64,000 nt of DNA, taken from NCBI GenBank assembly GCA_002105175.1, contig MCGE01000005.1, positions 496,001 through 560,000 on the forward strand, written 5' to 3'. Made by a program: the position numbers and the translations under genes. This stretch comes from Absidia repens (Eukaryota > Mucoromycota > Mucoromycetes > Mucorales > Cunninghamellaceae). The notes beneath the pieces were generated by a model. It did not search any database. It had not been told where the DNA came from and saw only the letters and a list, made by a program, of their open reading frames with translations. Shown here one piece after another: positions 14,454 to 28,169 of the stretch (positions are counted from its first letter, which is position 1; each line of letters starts with the position of its first letter).

Positions 14454-16075
14454 ATGGTGGTATCACTGAGCAACTCTGAAAAAGACATGAATGCTTCCAT
14501 ACATAGTAAATCAGGCAACTCAACTCATCATCATGCAAACAACACAATGTCCGCCAATATGGAGAAGGCCTTTGAAGAAGAACAAATTGAGCATGTGGCC
14601 GAGGGAACCGCATCGAATGGAAAAGCATTATTTATGCTCCTGAAAGCATTTGTTGGTACTGGTGTGGTATTTTTACCTGGAAGGTAAGATTATCCTCTCA
14701 CTTTTTTTTTTTTTAAAAAAAAAAATGAAAATAAAATAAAAAAAAATGGCTGCTAACTAAAGCATTATTTAGTTTTGCATCTGGTGGTTTGATACTATCT
14801 ATTATTTTAATGATAGTTATCTCGGCTGTATGTCTTGTTGCTTTTTTGCTACTCATCAAGTCACAATTGGCGGTGGGTGGTGATTATGGACAGGTGGCAC
14901 TGAAGCTTTATGGGCCTTGGCTTCGCTACTTGATTCTTTTCTTCCTTTGCATGTCGCAAATGGGATTTGTGTCTTCCTATATTATCTTTGCCTCTCAAAA
15001 CCTTGGTCTGGTGGTGGATCAGCTCAGTCATTGTCACCGTGCATTTCCGGAAAGTACATTTATCTGGCTGTCATTGGTGATTATTATTCCTATAACGTGG
15101 GTACGCAAAATAGAAAGATTGTCTTGGAATGCAATTGTGGCCGATGTCTTTATTTTGTTTGGGCTGGTCAGTGTGGTTTATTTTGCGTCAGAGCAACTCG
15201 AACGCAATGGCCCCGGTCGAAATTTAACGATGGTCAATTCGTCGGATTTTGCACTGATGATCGGAACTGCTGTATTCAGCTACGAAGGAATTGGAATGGG
15301 TATGTACATAAAGTAGAATAAGGAACAATATACAAATATATACAACTATTTGGCTATGTAGGTAACATTCTAATACTGTTTTTTTTTCTCCTTCATTTGT
15401 AGTCGTTCCTATTATTCAGGGAATGAAGCGTCCTGATGAATTTCCTCGAGTGCTTACGCTGGGGATGATCATATGCACATGCTTGTTTGTTTGTATAGGG
15501 ACATTGGGATACGTTTCTTATGGCGAAGGGATACATGCAAGCGTGGTATCGAATTTGCCTCCTCAAAATGGTTTAGCGATCGCCGTGCAACTCTTTTACG
15601 CCATTGCCATGGTTCTTACTTCTCCGTTTGTGCTCTTCCCTCCATTGACAATTGTGGAACAGGGCCTATTTGGTGATGATCGGAGTGGGCGACTCAGTCT
15701 CAAGTACAAATGGGGTAAAAACTTTGTCCGATCCATGATTCCTATAGTATCCGCTTCTGTTAGCTATAGTGTAGGGCCAGAGGGACTGAATAAATTTGTT
15801 GCGCTAGTGGGCTCTCTCTGCTGTATGCCATTGTGTTTTATTTTTCCAGGTAATCCTTCCCACCTCCTTTGAAAAGTCTTTCCTCTAGCTGATCACTTTT
15901 TTTTCTAGGGCTATTCCATTACAAGGTAACAAACAATCGCTGGGAAAAGGTTGGAGATATCATCATGGTCCTTTGGGGGATTGGCATTATGATTTTTACC
16001 TTATACGTCAACATTCGAAGCTGGTTTGTCCCTGCAGGTTTAATTGAAGCATCACCAAATATATGTCCCCTATAG
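14454..16075 (+). CDS. Vacuolar amino-acid transporter, Avt3/Avt4-like
   Basis: This is a member of the amino acid/auxin permease (AAAP) family, 456 aa in four exons: 14454-14683, 14773-15299, 15403-15849 and 15909-16075. I chose the ATG at 14454 because it is the first one after the CT-rich leader and gives a hydrophilic N-terminal tail of about 60 residues, as in Avt proteins. The first membrane segment reads LLKAFVGTGVVFLPGSF, a signature of the Avt3/4 branch that exports neutral amino acids from the vacuole. About ten further hydrophobic segments follow, including the conserved VVPIIQGMKRP region after helix 7-8. The protein should act in the vacuolar membrane. Substrate is inferred from family only. 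Confidence 0.88.
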
Positions 16076-16374
16076 TTATAGAAACGTCTTTTTGTTTAGT
16101 ACACTAGTATTTATTTGTCTTCATTTGTAATACAATAAAATCAATTCATTATCATATATTATCATAATTCAATTGCAATACTATTTTGTGTGGTGTGAGG
16201 TCACACCCATAGCACAACCTAGATTTATTATATGTTTGGTTCAGCCAGTTTCTGGGACGTCTAACAAGTTTCGTTAGAGTGGGTTGAACGGCAAGTGCTT
16301 GGTCGGACACTCATAAAACAGATATAATAAAAGTATTTATTTTTTTACTATTCAATAGGTCAGAAGGTGTTTAA

Positions 16375-17035
16375 TAATAAGGAAATATTTTATTGAATCA
16401 TATTGGTAGATACTAAAACTAAAGACGAAGGATTCATTGTGGCAAGGGACGTAATGAGATGGATCTATTGTAGCAAGCATGAGAGGGGCTAATGTGAGAT
16501 TTGAAGAATGGTCAATGCTAATCTAAAGGTATAAATATAAAATGGTCGCTAATATATTGTGCTGTACTGTACAGAGCATGAGAATACGGACTGTTATTGA
16601 AATACAACAACGATCAACACTAATCAGAAAGGATTATGGTAATCAAAAAGGGAATCTAATGCACAAGACATGAAAGGAAGTAATGGGACATACTTCATTG
16701 AAGTATGTAAAAAGAGACATGTTTTATTCAGACATAAAGATAAACTATGGATAAACTAAAAATTTACTATGCTAATGGAGACTTCAATGACTCAATTAAT
16801 GGTAATCCCAAATCCTAGATCCAAAATGAAAGGGTTTCCTCATGCATCTTGTAGTCCCTGAGCTAAAATCTTCTAAACTAGTCCTAACGGTAATCTAAGA
16901 TTACTATAACTTCAAAAAGGTACAATGGTGACCAATGATGAAATAAAATAAAAAAAGAAAAAGAAAGGAGAGAGGAAAAAAAAGAAGAAGGAGAAAATAA
17001 ATATTCACGTGGGCGGTACTTGAAATTATTATGTT
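16375..17035 (-). repeat. Dispersed repeat copy R4 (near full length)
   Basis: This copy ends on the plus strand with ATTCACGTGGGCGGTACTTG, the inverse of the family's 5' CACGTG end. It contains the GATCCAAAATGAAAGGG, CATGCATCTTGTAGTCC and CTAAACTAGTCCTAACGG blocks and the TTTTATTGAATCATATTGG end unit. Confidence 0.8.
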
Positions 17036-17824
17036 TGGAGGGTCACAATCAATGACTTACTCTGTGTGATGGAACTACCTGATATTACATGGTGTATAAC
17101 AAATGTCGCAACCCTCACACATAATTGCCCTCAAATATAGATATGCTCCATAGTATTATCCTTAGACCAATCTAGATTAGTTGTCACACATAATTCACAT
17201 TTTCACCTGAATAAAAGATGCCGTCTTATTTGCTTTTATATTTTTCCTCATAATTTAAGTCTGTTCATCTAGTGTATATATACATGTATGTGTATGTATG
17301 TGTGTGTAGAAGGAAAAAAAAACTGAAATGTGTATGAATGTACAAATAATGAGGCTACATCTATCAACCTTCGTTCTCAGCACTTCACTTACATACTACA
17401 CAATATTGGATTGTCAAATTAGAGCTGCGATGAATTTGATAAGAAATTTTAGTGAATGGTCGTGGTTGACTCATGAACAGAGGGTAACGAAGGACGCATA
17501 AAAAAAGAAAAATAAGCAGCGATAAGCGCATAAAAATAGAATGATTGAAGTGCACTGGAAGGTGTTTGGTTTGCAGCTCCCTCACCCGTCTGCCACAACT
17601 GGCCAAATTCGAATGCCAAAGACATTCTTTTTTAATAAAAAACAAAACCAACCAACCTCGTGTCTTTGTTCCTTTTCATCTTCACTATCACATCATGGCG
17701 GTAAACATTTTATTGTCAAGTGAAATAAATACCCTAGCATTTTCCCTGAGACCAAAAAGCACTTCTTCATCATACGTTCTTGCTGAACTGCATTGTAAAT
17801 GATAATGAGAAAACAAGAAGACAC

Positions 17825-17825
<1 letters not shown>

Positions 17826-17866
<41 letters not shown>
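17826..17866. repeat. (AT)n microsatellite
   Basis: About 20 AT dinucleotides lie in a gene-free spacer. Confidence 0.95.
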
Positions 17867-17869
<3 letters not shown>

Positions 17870-18172
17870 CAGCATTGTCTTTATTTCATACAATAAAATC
17901 AAGTCATCATACATCATAATATCTTAACATATCAAATAAGTAAAATCGTTTTTTATTGAATACATATTGTAAATTTATAAAGATGTTGGGCCCGGTGTAG
18001 AAATGAAACGGTGAAATAGATTGGTACAAAAAAAAAAAAAAAAAAGAGGAATAAAATTGAATGGAGGGCAAGGTATAAGTCAGCCTATTGCCTATGAAGA
18101 ATATATATGTATAAAAAACCGGCCAACCTACACAATAATAAAACTACAATACTATAGGAAGAGCGCATTATT

Positions 18173-19993
18173 CTAATCCAGTGTTGTTGAGTTGCCCTTT
18201 GCTGTCTCTTTGCTATGTTCGATGTCATGTTGTGGTTCGTTGGTACTTTGTTCAGCAGATTTGGCTTCCGTGTTGTCCTCCAGCTCCTGGTGTTGTGTGA
18301 CCGTCTTCGTAACATCTGAGATTGTGTTGGTATCAGATTGTTGTTCCTGTTGCTGTTGCTCCTGTTGCTGTTGGTTATCGTCAGCGGCACTTAAACGGAT
18401 ATGATCGTCTTGTTCAGGATCGCCGTTGTCATCCACTCCATCATTTAAACCATCTTCGTCATTGTCATTGGATTCATTTGGTTTTGTCACACCTTGTTCT
18501 TGAGACTTTGTCATTGCTAAATTGACGCGCTGTAAAAATAATATGAGTGATCCACAATACCATGTTGTCCTTTTTTTTAAGATAATAATAAATCCTTACC
18601 GTAGCCAATCGGTATTCAAAGTCATATTTGCTATATTTCAAAGCCGTTTCCCAGAATAAGTTGCTTCGCTTTTTGTTACCCAGACCCCAGGATACCACAC
18701 CGGCCTCCCTATCGTTTTCAATGAATAAAGAACATGAGTCATCGATTTCGTATATTTATCAATAGTTTCGACTTACCAGTAAGCATAAGGCACAATCCAT
18801 CGATCAATTTTTATGTTGTCTTTATGGTCGATAATCCAGTTCAAGTGTATAATAGACTCCCGATAAAAGCCCATGGCGTTTTGAATAGAGCATTTGATGA
18901 AGAGGATGGCGCCCCGTTGATCGTAATAGTGGGGAGCAGGTGTTGATGGTAACAATTCGCGAGTTCGAATGCCGTATTCTATATTTTCCGCCACCACAAT
19001 ATGCCCGTGAGCCTTGTCCACTGCATCCAAGCACTTTTGAAGCTGGTCATGATCCATAAAATCAAATGCGTTGTAGAGGCAAAGGTATTCCAGAGCGCAC
19101 ACTGACATGTCCATATCTTGATACCCACTGGCTTGAAGCGTCTTGACTTTACGCACTACATAGTTTTCCATCATCGCCGTACTAGATGCTTTTGCACTTG
19201 CCAAATCAGGCACCTCAGCAAAGGCAAGAATTGCTTCGGTACGTTGTCCAATCATATCCAAACAAGCACCTTGTAAGTAGCGGAAGATCGCCGGAGACCA
19301 GTAGCGTTCCTTGTACAGCATTTCAAAGACCTTAGCAGCCTCTTCCCATTCCTGTTGCATCATGTAGTTGAATCCAATTTCGTAGCTGCATATATGTAGT
19401 ACTTCCACTTCTGCCCATTCGTTCTTGCTGATTTCGATCGCGTACATAAAGGATTGTGTGGAAAGCGTCAAGTTTCGAGCCAATCGAGATGTTCGTCCAG
19501 CAAAATACAGGAAGAAAGCAGAGTTCGGATACGTTCGTTGAGCATCCAATAAAGTCTAAAAAAAGTGGGGACGGGTGAGATTGATAATGATAGTGCTGAT
19601 CCCCATTTACTTCTATCAGTATTATGATCTTTTACCTCAATAGCCGGTTGCGTGTATTCATCAGCTAGCACTTGTGGACAAAGGGAGGTAAGAACAGTAT
19701 AGTAAGCCAATAGCCTAAAAGACAAAAATAAATATATATATATATATTTGAGGATATTGTAATAATTTGTTTTCTTTTGCCCATCAACTTACATTAAGGA
19801 GGCCATAGGAGATCGAATTCGTCGATCTTCCAAACAAAGTTTCAGTAATGCAAATCCCAGATGTTTGTCGGCTTTCCAGCCAAAAGCGGAAACAACACGA
19901 AGAATTTTCTGAGGAAGACTTGCCAAAATCAAATGGACCGCACCGATACTATGCACACAATACATCGATATCATTATTTCTCTCATTTCTTTT

Positions 19994-20025
<32 letters not shown>

Positions 20026-21577
20026 CGACATACTTACCCTAGCTGTATACCCGATACAGTATCACGATCAATAAAATCACGGTATTCTTGACCCATTCGT
20101 TTATACTCTTGCCACACCAAACTGTAACTAACGTAGGCTATATATAGAAAAAAAAGAATGAGTAAACTTGGAGTCACTGCCTTTTCTTCGTCCTGCCCTG
20201 TCTAATATTTTTACCTCTACGCAAGTTCAAGCCACATTTTATATAATCCATGGTATTTTCTTGTAAGAGCTGCAAGATAGCTATCTGAAGAGATGATTCG
20301 GCTTTTGCTACATGGGCACGAAGGACACCATTTGGCAAGAAATCCACACCTTCTTCTTGAATAGAGCGTTTGGTGACAGGTTTCGGACTTGATGGTAGAC
20401 CAGAGCCACCAGACCCTCGAGAATACTTGATGTGTTGATAATAGTTTGTCATATAAGACACCATGGAATCGCCAACATTTTTCTTTGTTGCCACATTGAT
20501 CTGAGCATTCGCCAGGTTGTAAGTGGTGGATAATACCTCGATGGCATTCTTCGTTGTACGATCGTCGGACGTCTAAATTATAAATAATAGTGATGGATTA
20601 GTTAAAGTTTGCGTTTACTTATTTCATGATCTAATTATACTTACCATGACGGCTATTTGGTTACATCAACCATACAAGACAGATAATGAGGAAGGGAAGG
20701 TTAAGATACATAAAATTTCGTCACCCAACTGATAGTTCTCCTATCCCTTCATTCACTTGCATTCTTACCTTTCAAAAATGCCATGGATCCAAGACCTAGT
20801 GCATGTAAGGGTTCGCTATAAGCGCAATGTCAGTATCTGTAGTCGTATTTTGTCCCATCCCTCTTTTTTCCCTTGTAACTTACAACTGAGCATATTTTTC
20901 AAACAAAGCTTTGGCTTTCATAAATCGGTTGTTGAATAGGTGACGAATGGCGCGAAGTATTGGTTCATCTATCATAGAAAAAAACAAACATTAGTAACAC
21001 GGAACAGCACCATTTAGTTCTTTATATAGTTTTATTTTTATTTCTATTTTTTTTTTTTTACCTGCCCGTTCTTGTTGTCGTGGTGTCAGATTGTTAGGTC
21101 GCATTTCTTTAAGATCGATACTGTTGACAGATATCAAATTGGCACTAAAATCGGTGCCAAAGTCATCGCTCGTTCTTTTGGTTTCCTCTGTCGGTCTTGG
21201 TGGAGGTGTACCGGGGCTAGGTGGTGAAATATCTTCAGTGGGGATGACCGTGTTATTGGCTGCGTTAGTGGCTGATGAAGTGTTCGTTTGAGGAATAGGT
21301 GAGGACGGTTGTTCAAATAATACCGTGACATTTTCCGTTTGTACTGAAGGAGTTTCTTGGGTCTTGTCGTCTTTAGCGGTAGTTGTTTCTATGGGTGCTT
21401 GATCCGGGCAGGGTTGATTGATTGACTAGACGAGACATTCTTCTTTTCGACTGCAGACTGTAAAGCATTAATGACCAAACTGAGTTCTTGTCCATCATCG
21501 AAATCACTTTCTTCGTCACTGAGTTGTTCATCCACAGGCAGAGTAGCCACTTGGTTTTCGGCTTGAGTATCAGTCAT
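18173..21577 (-). CDS. IML2/TTC39-family TPR protein (frame break in exon 1)
   Basis: This gene resembles the Iml2 / tetratricopeptide-repeat-39 family, whose yeast member acts in lipid-droplet-linked clearance of protein inclusions. There are eleven exons: 21577-21062, 20968-20884, 20815-20769, 20652-20645, 20572-20215, 20137-20038, 19948-19793, 19714-19636, 19555-18777, 18708-18600 and 18529-18173. Family-like parts include SMVSYMTNYYQ, SAFFLYFAGRTSRLARNL and RYLQGACLDMIGQ. Exon 4 is only 8 nt yet joins its neighbours in frame. The last exon encodes an acidic Gln/Glu tail. Within exon 1 the opening frame (MTDTQAENQ to near 21420) and the frame that continues to the end of the exon differ by one base around a (TCAA)3 run at about 21412-21424. 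The summed exons are one base short of a whole codon number. Either a slippage frameshift or a 50-nt intron with a weak GTCATT donor would explain this. The expected product is about 850-865 aa. Confidence 0.82.
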
Positions 21578-23274
21578 GGTAGTTTATAGTAACAGGAACA
21601 AGATGAAAAGTACAAAAATGTAAAAAGAGAGTTAAAAAAAGTGGAGAATGGTAGCGGAGCTGAATTTTATAAATCTAAAAAATTGTACTACTATTGGCTG
21701 TTAAATGGTCTGCCTGATCCCTTCAATACTTTTTGGACCATTTATAAAAAAGATAACCATCTTCGCATTTTCGCATTCTGGCGAGATCTCTTTTTATAGT
21801 AAAAAATGAATGTAGTCGACATTTAGTTAATATCTACAGTTCATGACTTGGAATAAGTCAGTCACCTATGACTCCAGTATTAGGTGTGGGGTTTTCACAT
21901 GGTTTGTTCGTTGACTGCTTCCTAATCTCGTTTCATAACCACAATGTAGAGAAGTAAATCATTATTATGAAATTATCAAGCAATACGGTCAATTATCAAT
22001 TATCAGTATAAAAAGTAGTTACAAACCATTATTATATAGGTCGACCAACTCGTTTTGATTTATTTGATGTGTACCTTGAAAAATGTAAGCTCCGAAACAA
22101 CTCCTGAATAAATTTTTGGGAAGCATCATGCAATCTCACTGCAAAGGAACCACCATCATATCCGATATATAAATATAAAATAAATGACGTCGGCGATTGA
22201 ACAGTTACAGGCAGATAATGAATATTGTGAAAGATCTCCATGTGCTAATTTCGGTTGTTTTATTCCTAGCTTTCGTCCATCAAAAAACAAAAACCAAGTT
22301 TCTCCGGGCAACTCAGAGCGGTGAAATAAGGGTGTCGGCACAACTTGAAATCACGTCATTTGATTGGTGGGTATAAAAATATGGCCTTAGAATCTCAACA
22401 AGTAGGAAAGGCTCGGTGCAATTTCCACCGAGCACCGATTTTTTATTATTCTCGGTACGCGTTCAAAAGTATATCCCTACTCTGCCAAGCATCAACGGTA
22501 AAATGGATTGCCTATCAATCAACACGTTTTTATTATATTTTACCAACTATTATTTTCCAGAACTAACCTCCCAGTGTGTGAGGCGCTGCGGGTGACAAAG
22601 CCATCTGACGAGAAGGCCCCTTAAACCGCAACATTTTATTTTTCTCTTCATGTTTTCCATAAATATAGTCTCCATTTTTTTTTTTTTTTTCGCATTCATT
22701 TATATTCACTACCATTATGAGAACTAGCTAGTAGCCATTTACTGTCACCGTATGCACAAAATAATATCTATCAACTTTCCATTCGGCAAGTAATAATCCT
22801 TTTTTTTTGATTGGCTGGATCAATTTAGTTTCGACCCCGCAAATGTGGCAACTGTAGAGAAAACACTTTGTCTTTGTGCTAGGCATCAGAAATGAAATCA
22901 TTCATTTCTTTGTTTTATTAAGAACTTGTGTTATTTACATGATTATAATTATTTGATAATGATAGTTAATATTGGGATCCTATAAAAAAAAAAAAAAAGA
23001 GAAGTCAAAGTCTCGTCATATTGAACGTATTCTAGGCAAAATTTCGGCAAAAAAAACGCCGCTGGATATGGATTATTCTGCATTTAACGGAGATCATAAT
23101 GGTTTTTCAGTTGGAGAACAGACACTATAAAAACGCAATCTTTTCTTCTCGTTTCAATTTTCAATTTATTTATTTTTACTTGACTTTTCTTTATCTTTTA
23201 GTTTTTTACCTCATACCTTCTTACAATTTTTTAAATCTTCAATTACTTTTTGACATATTCTTATTCCAATCACC
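21578..23274. other. Divergent spacer upstream of the ABC transporter
   Basis: The spacer lies between the TPR-protein gene (-) and the PDR transporter (+). I find no supported gene. Features are a T run at about 22676-22690, an A run at about 22984-22998 and a CT/T-rich leader (23140-23270) just before the transporter ATG. Confidence 0.5.
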
Positions 23275-26200
23275 ATGGATGAGAAAACAATGAAGTATTC
23301 TGAGGAGCACTTTACAGTAAACGATGTTGACCATCATTCAACAAATGGATCAGCATCGACCATTGGTAACGAATACCACGCTAAACACACTTTTGGTGAA
23401 CCTGAAGGTGATGATGTTGATGTTCAAGGTACGTTTTTTTTTCCTAAGAAGAAGAACCATATATGGATTATTTCAACAAAAAAATCACATGAATAACCAA
23501 ATTTCCTTTTCTACGATTTTGATAGCTGCTAAGGAAGAATACCAATCAATCAAACGCGAATTGAGCCGTATGAGTCGACAGTCAGTCGCAAATGCCGGTC
23601 GCTTAGAAGAAGGTGCTGCTGCTGCTGATGATTTCAATCTTGATAGCTTTATGAATGGCATGTTCGAGGAACAAACTGACGCTGGGCAAAAACCAAAACA
23701 CCTAGGCGTCATTTGGCGAGATTTAGAAGTCAAGGTATTGATAGTGTTTAAAAAAAAAAAAGAATTTCTGATGTCTAACTCCGCATTTTTTTTTTTTTAC
23801 TCTCCCTTTCTGTCAAAAAGGGTCTTGCCGCTGATGCTCACACCATCCCTACTGTCTTCAACTTTATCGGTGGATTCCTTCAATTCTGGAAATTCTTTGG
23901 CGTTGGTGCTTCCACAACTAGAAAAACGATTTTGCGCAACTTGACTGGCTTCTGTAAAGATGGTGAAATGCTTTTGGTATTGGGTCGCCCTGGCGCTGGA
24001 TGTACATCTTTACTACGAGTTTTGGCCAATATGCGTGGTAGTTTTACTGACATTAATGGCTCAGTGTCTTATGGTGGTATTGATCCCAAGGTATTTTCCA
24101 CCAATTTCCGTGGCCAAGTCTGCTACAATGAAGAAGAAGATCTCCATTATCCTACTTTGACCACCAAACAAACTTTGGAATTTGCTCTCCGTACCAAGAC
24201 TCCTGGAAAACGACTACCAAACGAAACCAAGAAAGAATTCGTCAACAAGATTCTTTACATGCTTGGCAACATGTTGGGTCTCACCAAACAAATGAACACT
24301 ATGGTTGGTAATGCCTTTGTCCGTGGTCTTTCTGGTGGTGAGCGAAAGCGTCTATCTATTGCTGAACAAATGACTACTTCAAGTTCTATCAACTGTTGGG
24401 ACTGCTCTACTCGTGGTTTGGATGCTGCCTCTGCTTTGGATTATGTTCGCTCTCTTCGGATAATGACTGACATCTTCAACAAGACTACCATTGCCACTTT
24501 ATATCAAGCTTCCAACAATATTTACAATCTTTTTGACAAGGTTTTACTTTTGGATGAAGGTTATTGTGTTTACTTTGGCCCTGGAAATCGCGCAAAGGAA
24601 TATTTTGAAGAGCTTGGCTTCTATTGTCCTCCCCGCAAGTCTCTTCCCGATTTCTTGACTGGTCTATGTAATCCTTTGGAACGTGAAATCAAGCCTGGCT
24701 TTGAATCAAGTGCGCCCAAACATGCTACCGAATTCCAAGATCGTTACTACAACTCTGATATTCACAAGCAAATGATGGCTGAGCTTCAAGATTACGAACA
24801 TCAACTTCAACAAGATCGACAAGCTGAAGCCTTCAAGGATGCCGTTTCTCAAGAACACCAAAAACACACCTCCCGTACTTCCCCATACATTGCTTCCTTT
24901 TATCAACAAGTCAAGGCTCTCACTGTCCGTCAATACCATCTTCTCATCAAGGATAACGAAGCTTTGATCTCTCGATATGGTACAATCTTGATCCAAGGTC
25001 TTATTACCGCCTCCTGTTTCTTCATGCTTCCTACAACCGGTTCTGGTGCCTTCTCTCGTGGTGGTGCTCTCTTCTTCGCTGTCCTATTCAATGCCTTTAT
25101 CTCTCAATCAGAACTTGTCAGGTTTTTGATGGGTCGACCTATCTTGGAAAAACACAAACACTATGCCATGTATCGACCTTCTGCCTACTACCTTTCGCAA
25201 GTTGTCTTGGATATTCCTTATGCTCTGGTTCAAGGTAAGCAAAAAAAAAAAAAAAAAAAAAAAAAGTGCAGTCTGACTAAATTTTTTCTTGCATGTAGTC
25301 CTTCTCTTTGAAATTTGTACTTATTTTATGATGGGACTGAACTTGTCGGCCGGACGATTCTTCACATTCTTCATCCTACTTTTCTTTGTCAACATGACCA
25401 TGAATGGCTTCTTCAGATTCTTTGGTGCTGTCTTCGGAAGCTTCTTTGTTTCGACTCAGATCAGTGGTGTAAGCAGAAATTATAGGCTTACATGAAAAAC
25501 AGCTATGAATCTAACTTTTTTTTTTTTATTACCAATGTAATAGGTGATGTTGATTGCTCTTGTTACTTACACTGGTTATGTTATTCCATATGACAAAATG
25601 CATCCATGGCTCTTCTGGATCTATTGGATCAATCCTATTACGTACGGCTACAAGACTCTTTTGATCAACGAAATGAAAGGACAACAATACTCTTGTGAAG
25701 GTCCAGGAAACGCTGTACCTTATGGGCCTGGCTATGATGACTGGAACTACAAGACCTGTACCATGCAAGGTGGTACTCCTGGCCAGAACTATGTTATGGG
25801 TGATAGCTACTTGAAGAACTATTTGTCATATGAACCTAGCCATATGTGGGCTCCTGACTTTGTTGCTGTTATTGGCTTCTTCTTGTTGTTTACTGCGCTT
25901 ACTGCACTTTCCATGGAATTCTTAGGTGGTCAAAAAGGTGGCAATCTCACTCGTCTTTATCTCCCTGGTACTGCGCCCAAGCCTAGAACTGCCGAAGAAG
26001 AAGATGAACGCCGTCGTAAGCAAGCTCAAATCACCGAAAACATGGACAGCATTTCTACTGGTACTACCTTCTCTTGGCAACATGTCAACTATACGGTTCC
26101 TATCAAGGGTGGCGAACTTCAACTGCTGAACGATATTGGTGGTATTGTCAAACCTGGTCATCTCACTGCTTTGATGGGCTCGTCTGGTGCTGGTAAGACT

Positions 26201-28169
26201 ACCTTGCTCGATGTGCTTGCCCGGCGAAAGACACTCGGCAAGGTGGAAGGCCGTGTTTACTTGAATGGTGAAGCTCTTATGACTGACTTTGAACGTATCA
26301 CTGGTTATTGTGAACAAATGGACGTGCACCAACCCGCTGTGACTGTGCGTGAAGCACTTCGATTCTCTGCATATCTCCGTCAACCCAACGAAGTCCCTGT
26401 TGAAGACAAGAACGAATACGTCGAAACCATTTTAACTCTTTTGGAAATGGAAGATATTGCTGATGCTCAAATTGGTGATGTGGAGGCTGGCTTTGGTATT
26501 TCTGTGGAAGAACGTAAGCGCTTGACCATTGGTATGGAATTGGTAGGCAAGCCCAAACTACTCTTTTTGGATGAACCAACCTCCGGTCTGGATGCTCAAT
26601 CTTCTTACAATATTGTCCGCTTTATCCGCAAATTGGCCGATGCTGGTTGGCCAGTGTTATGTACTATCCATCAACCTTCCGCTATTCTTTTCGAACACTT
26701 TGACCACCTCTTGCTACTCGTTCGTGGTGGCCGCACTGCTTATCATGGTGAAATTGGTCCCGACGCACATACGATGATTGACTACTTTGAATCCAACGGT
26801 GGCCCCAAGTGCTCTCCTGATGCCAATCCTGCTGAATATATCTTGGAAGTTGTTGGTGCTGGTACTGCTGGAAAGGTCACGCAAGACTGGGCTGATGTTT
26901 GGGCCAATTCAAAGGAAGCCAAGGCTTTGCAAGAAGAACTGGAACAAGTACATAACTCCGCTGATGCCAATCCTACTCGTCATGCTGCTACCTATGCTAC
27001 ATCTCTCTGGACTCAATTCCGTTTGGTACACAATCGTATGGCTTTGGCTTACTGGCGTGCTCCTGATTACAACGTTGGACGCTTTTTGAATGTTATGATA
27101 ACGGCTTTGATCACTGGCTTCACTTACTGGAAACTTGGAAACTCGGTCTCTGATTTACAAAACAAGCTCTTTGCCCTCTTCTCTACCTTTATCATGGCCT
27201 TCACTTTGATTATTTTGGCTCAACCCAAGTTTATGATTGAACGTATGTACTTCCGCCGTGAATATGCTTCCAGATACTATTCTTGGTTCCCTTGGGCTGT
27301 GTCTGCTGTGCTTGTTGAAATCCCCTATATTCTCTTCTTTGCTGCTGCCTTTATGTGTGGTTTGTATTGGACCGCCGGTATGTCTGGTGAAGCTGAAGCT
27401 GGTGGCTACTTTTATCTGCTCTTCCTTTTGGTTGTATTATGGGCTGTTACTCTTGGATTTATTATTGCAGCAGGTAAGAAAAAAATATACATATATATAT
27501 ATATATAAAACAAAAGAAAGGTAGGATATTTGTCAGTTATTAACTATTTTTTTTTTCGTCTCTTCAATTTAATCATATTTGGCCTCCAACCTACTTAGTG
27601 TGTGAAATACCAACGTTAGCAAGTGTTATGTAAGACAGATAAAACAAAATATTAGTGCATCATAATATGATTGCAGCAATTGACCATTTATTTTTTTATT
27701 TTTGATATATAGAAATCCTCTAATCATATCCATGCTTATCCTTTTTGCTGGGTTGATGCAACCCGTGTCTGCTATGCCTCATTTCTGGAGCTCCTGGATG
27801 TATTGGTTGGATCCATTCCATTACTATATTGAAGGGCTAACTGTAAACGAATTGGAACACCTGACTGTCGAATGCCAAGATGAAGATTTGGTGCGTTTCT
27901 CTCCTCCTCCTGGTCAAACATGTGGTGAATACACAAAGAATTTCTTCAGCAACCCTCAAACTCCTGGTTACCTCGCTAACCCTGATGCTATGCAGCCTGA
28001 ACAATGTGGTTATTGTAGCTATTCATCCGGTCCTGAATTTTATATGTCTCGCTTTGAATGGGGTACACGAAACAAATGGACAAACGTCGGTATCATGGCT
28101 GGGTTCTTCATCTTCAACGTCATTGTATTTATTTGTTTAGTCTTCTTGAACCGTAAGGGTAGACGTTAG
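23275..28169 (+). CDS. PDR-type ABC transporter (ABCG, full size)
   Basis: This is a plasma-membrane ATP-driven efflux pump of the pleiotropic drug resistance group with the layout (NBD-TMD)x2, 1454 aa in seven exons: 23275-23428, 23526-23734, 23821-25234, 25299-25468, 25544-27473, 27599-27629 and 27713-28169. NBD1 has the degenerate Walker A GRPGAGCTS (about 176, Cys for Lys), a good LSGGERKR signature and a degenerate Walker B (INCWDCSTRGLD). NBD2 has an intact Walker A GSSGAGKTT (about 861), a degenerate signature (SVEERKRLTIG) and an intact Walker B LLFLDEPTSGLD. This pattern, with one composite active site, is typical of fungal PDR pumps. A Cys-bearing extracellular loop precedes the last helix (QPEQCGYCSYSSG). 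Exon 6 is 31 nt. Substrates cannot be predicted. Confidence 0.95.

Larger units (their letters stand above)
16076..18172. other. Gene-free spacer with repeat copy R4
   Basis: The spacer contains the 3' flank of the Avt-like gene, repeat copy R4, an (AT)n microsatellite at about 17826-17866, a short fragment of the repeat 3' unit near 17945-17985 and the 3' flank of the TPR-protein gene. No coding region is supported. Confidence 0.6.

Noticed and set aside
17385..17917. Short minus- and plus-strand frames near the (AT)n repeat
   Set aside because: One contains Tyr-Ile repeats from the AT microsatellite. None has splice or domain support.
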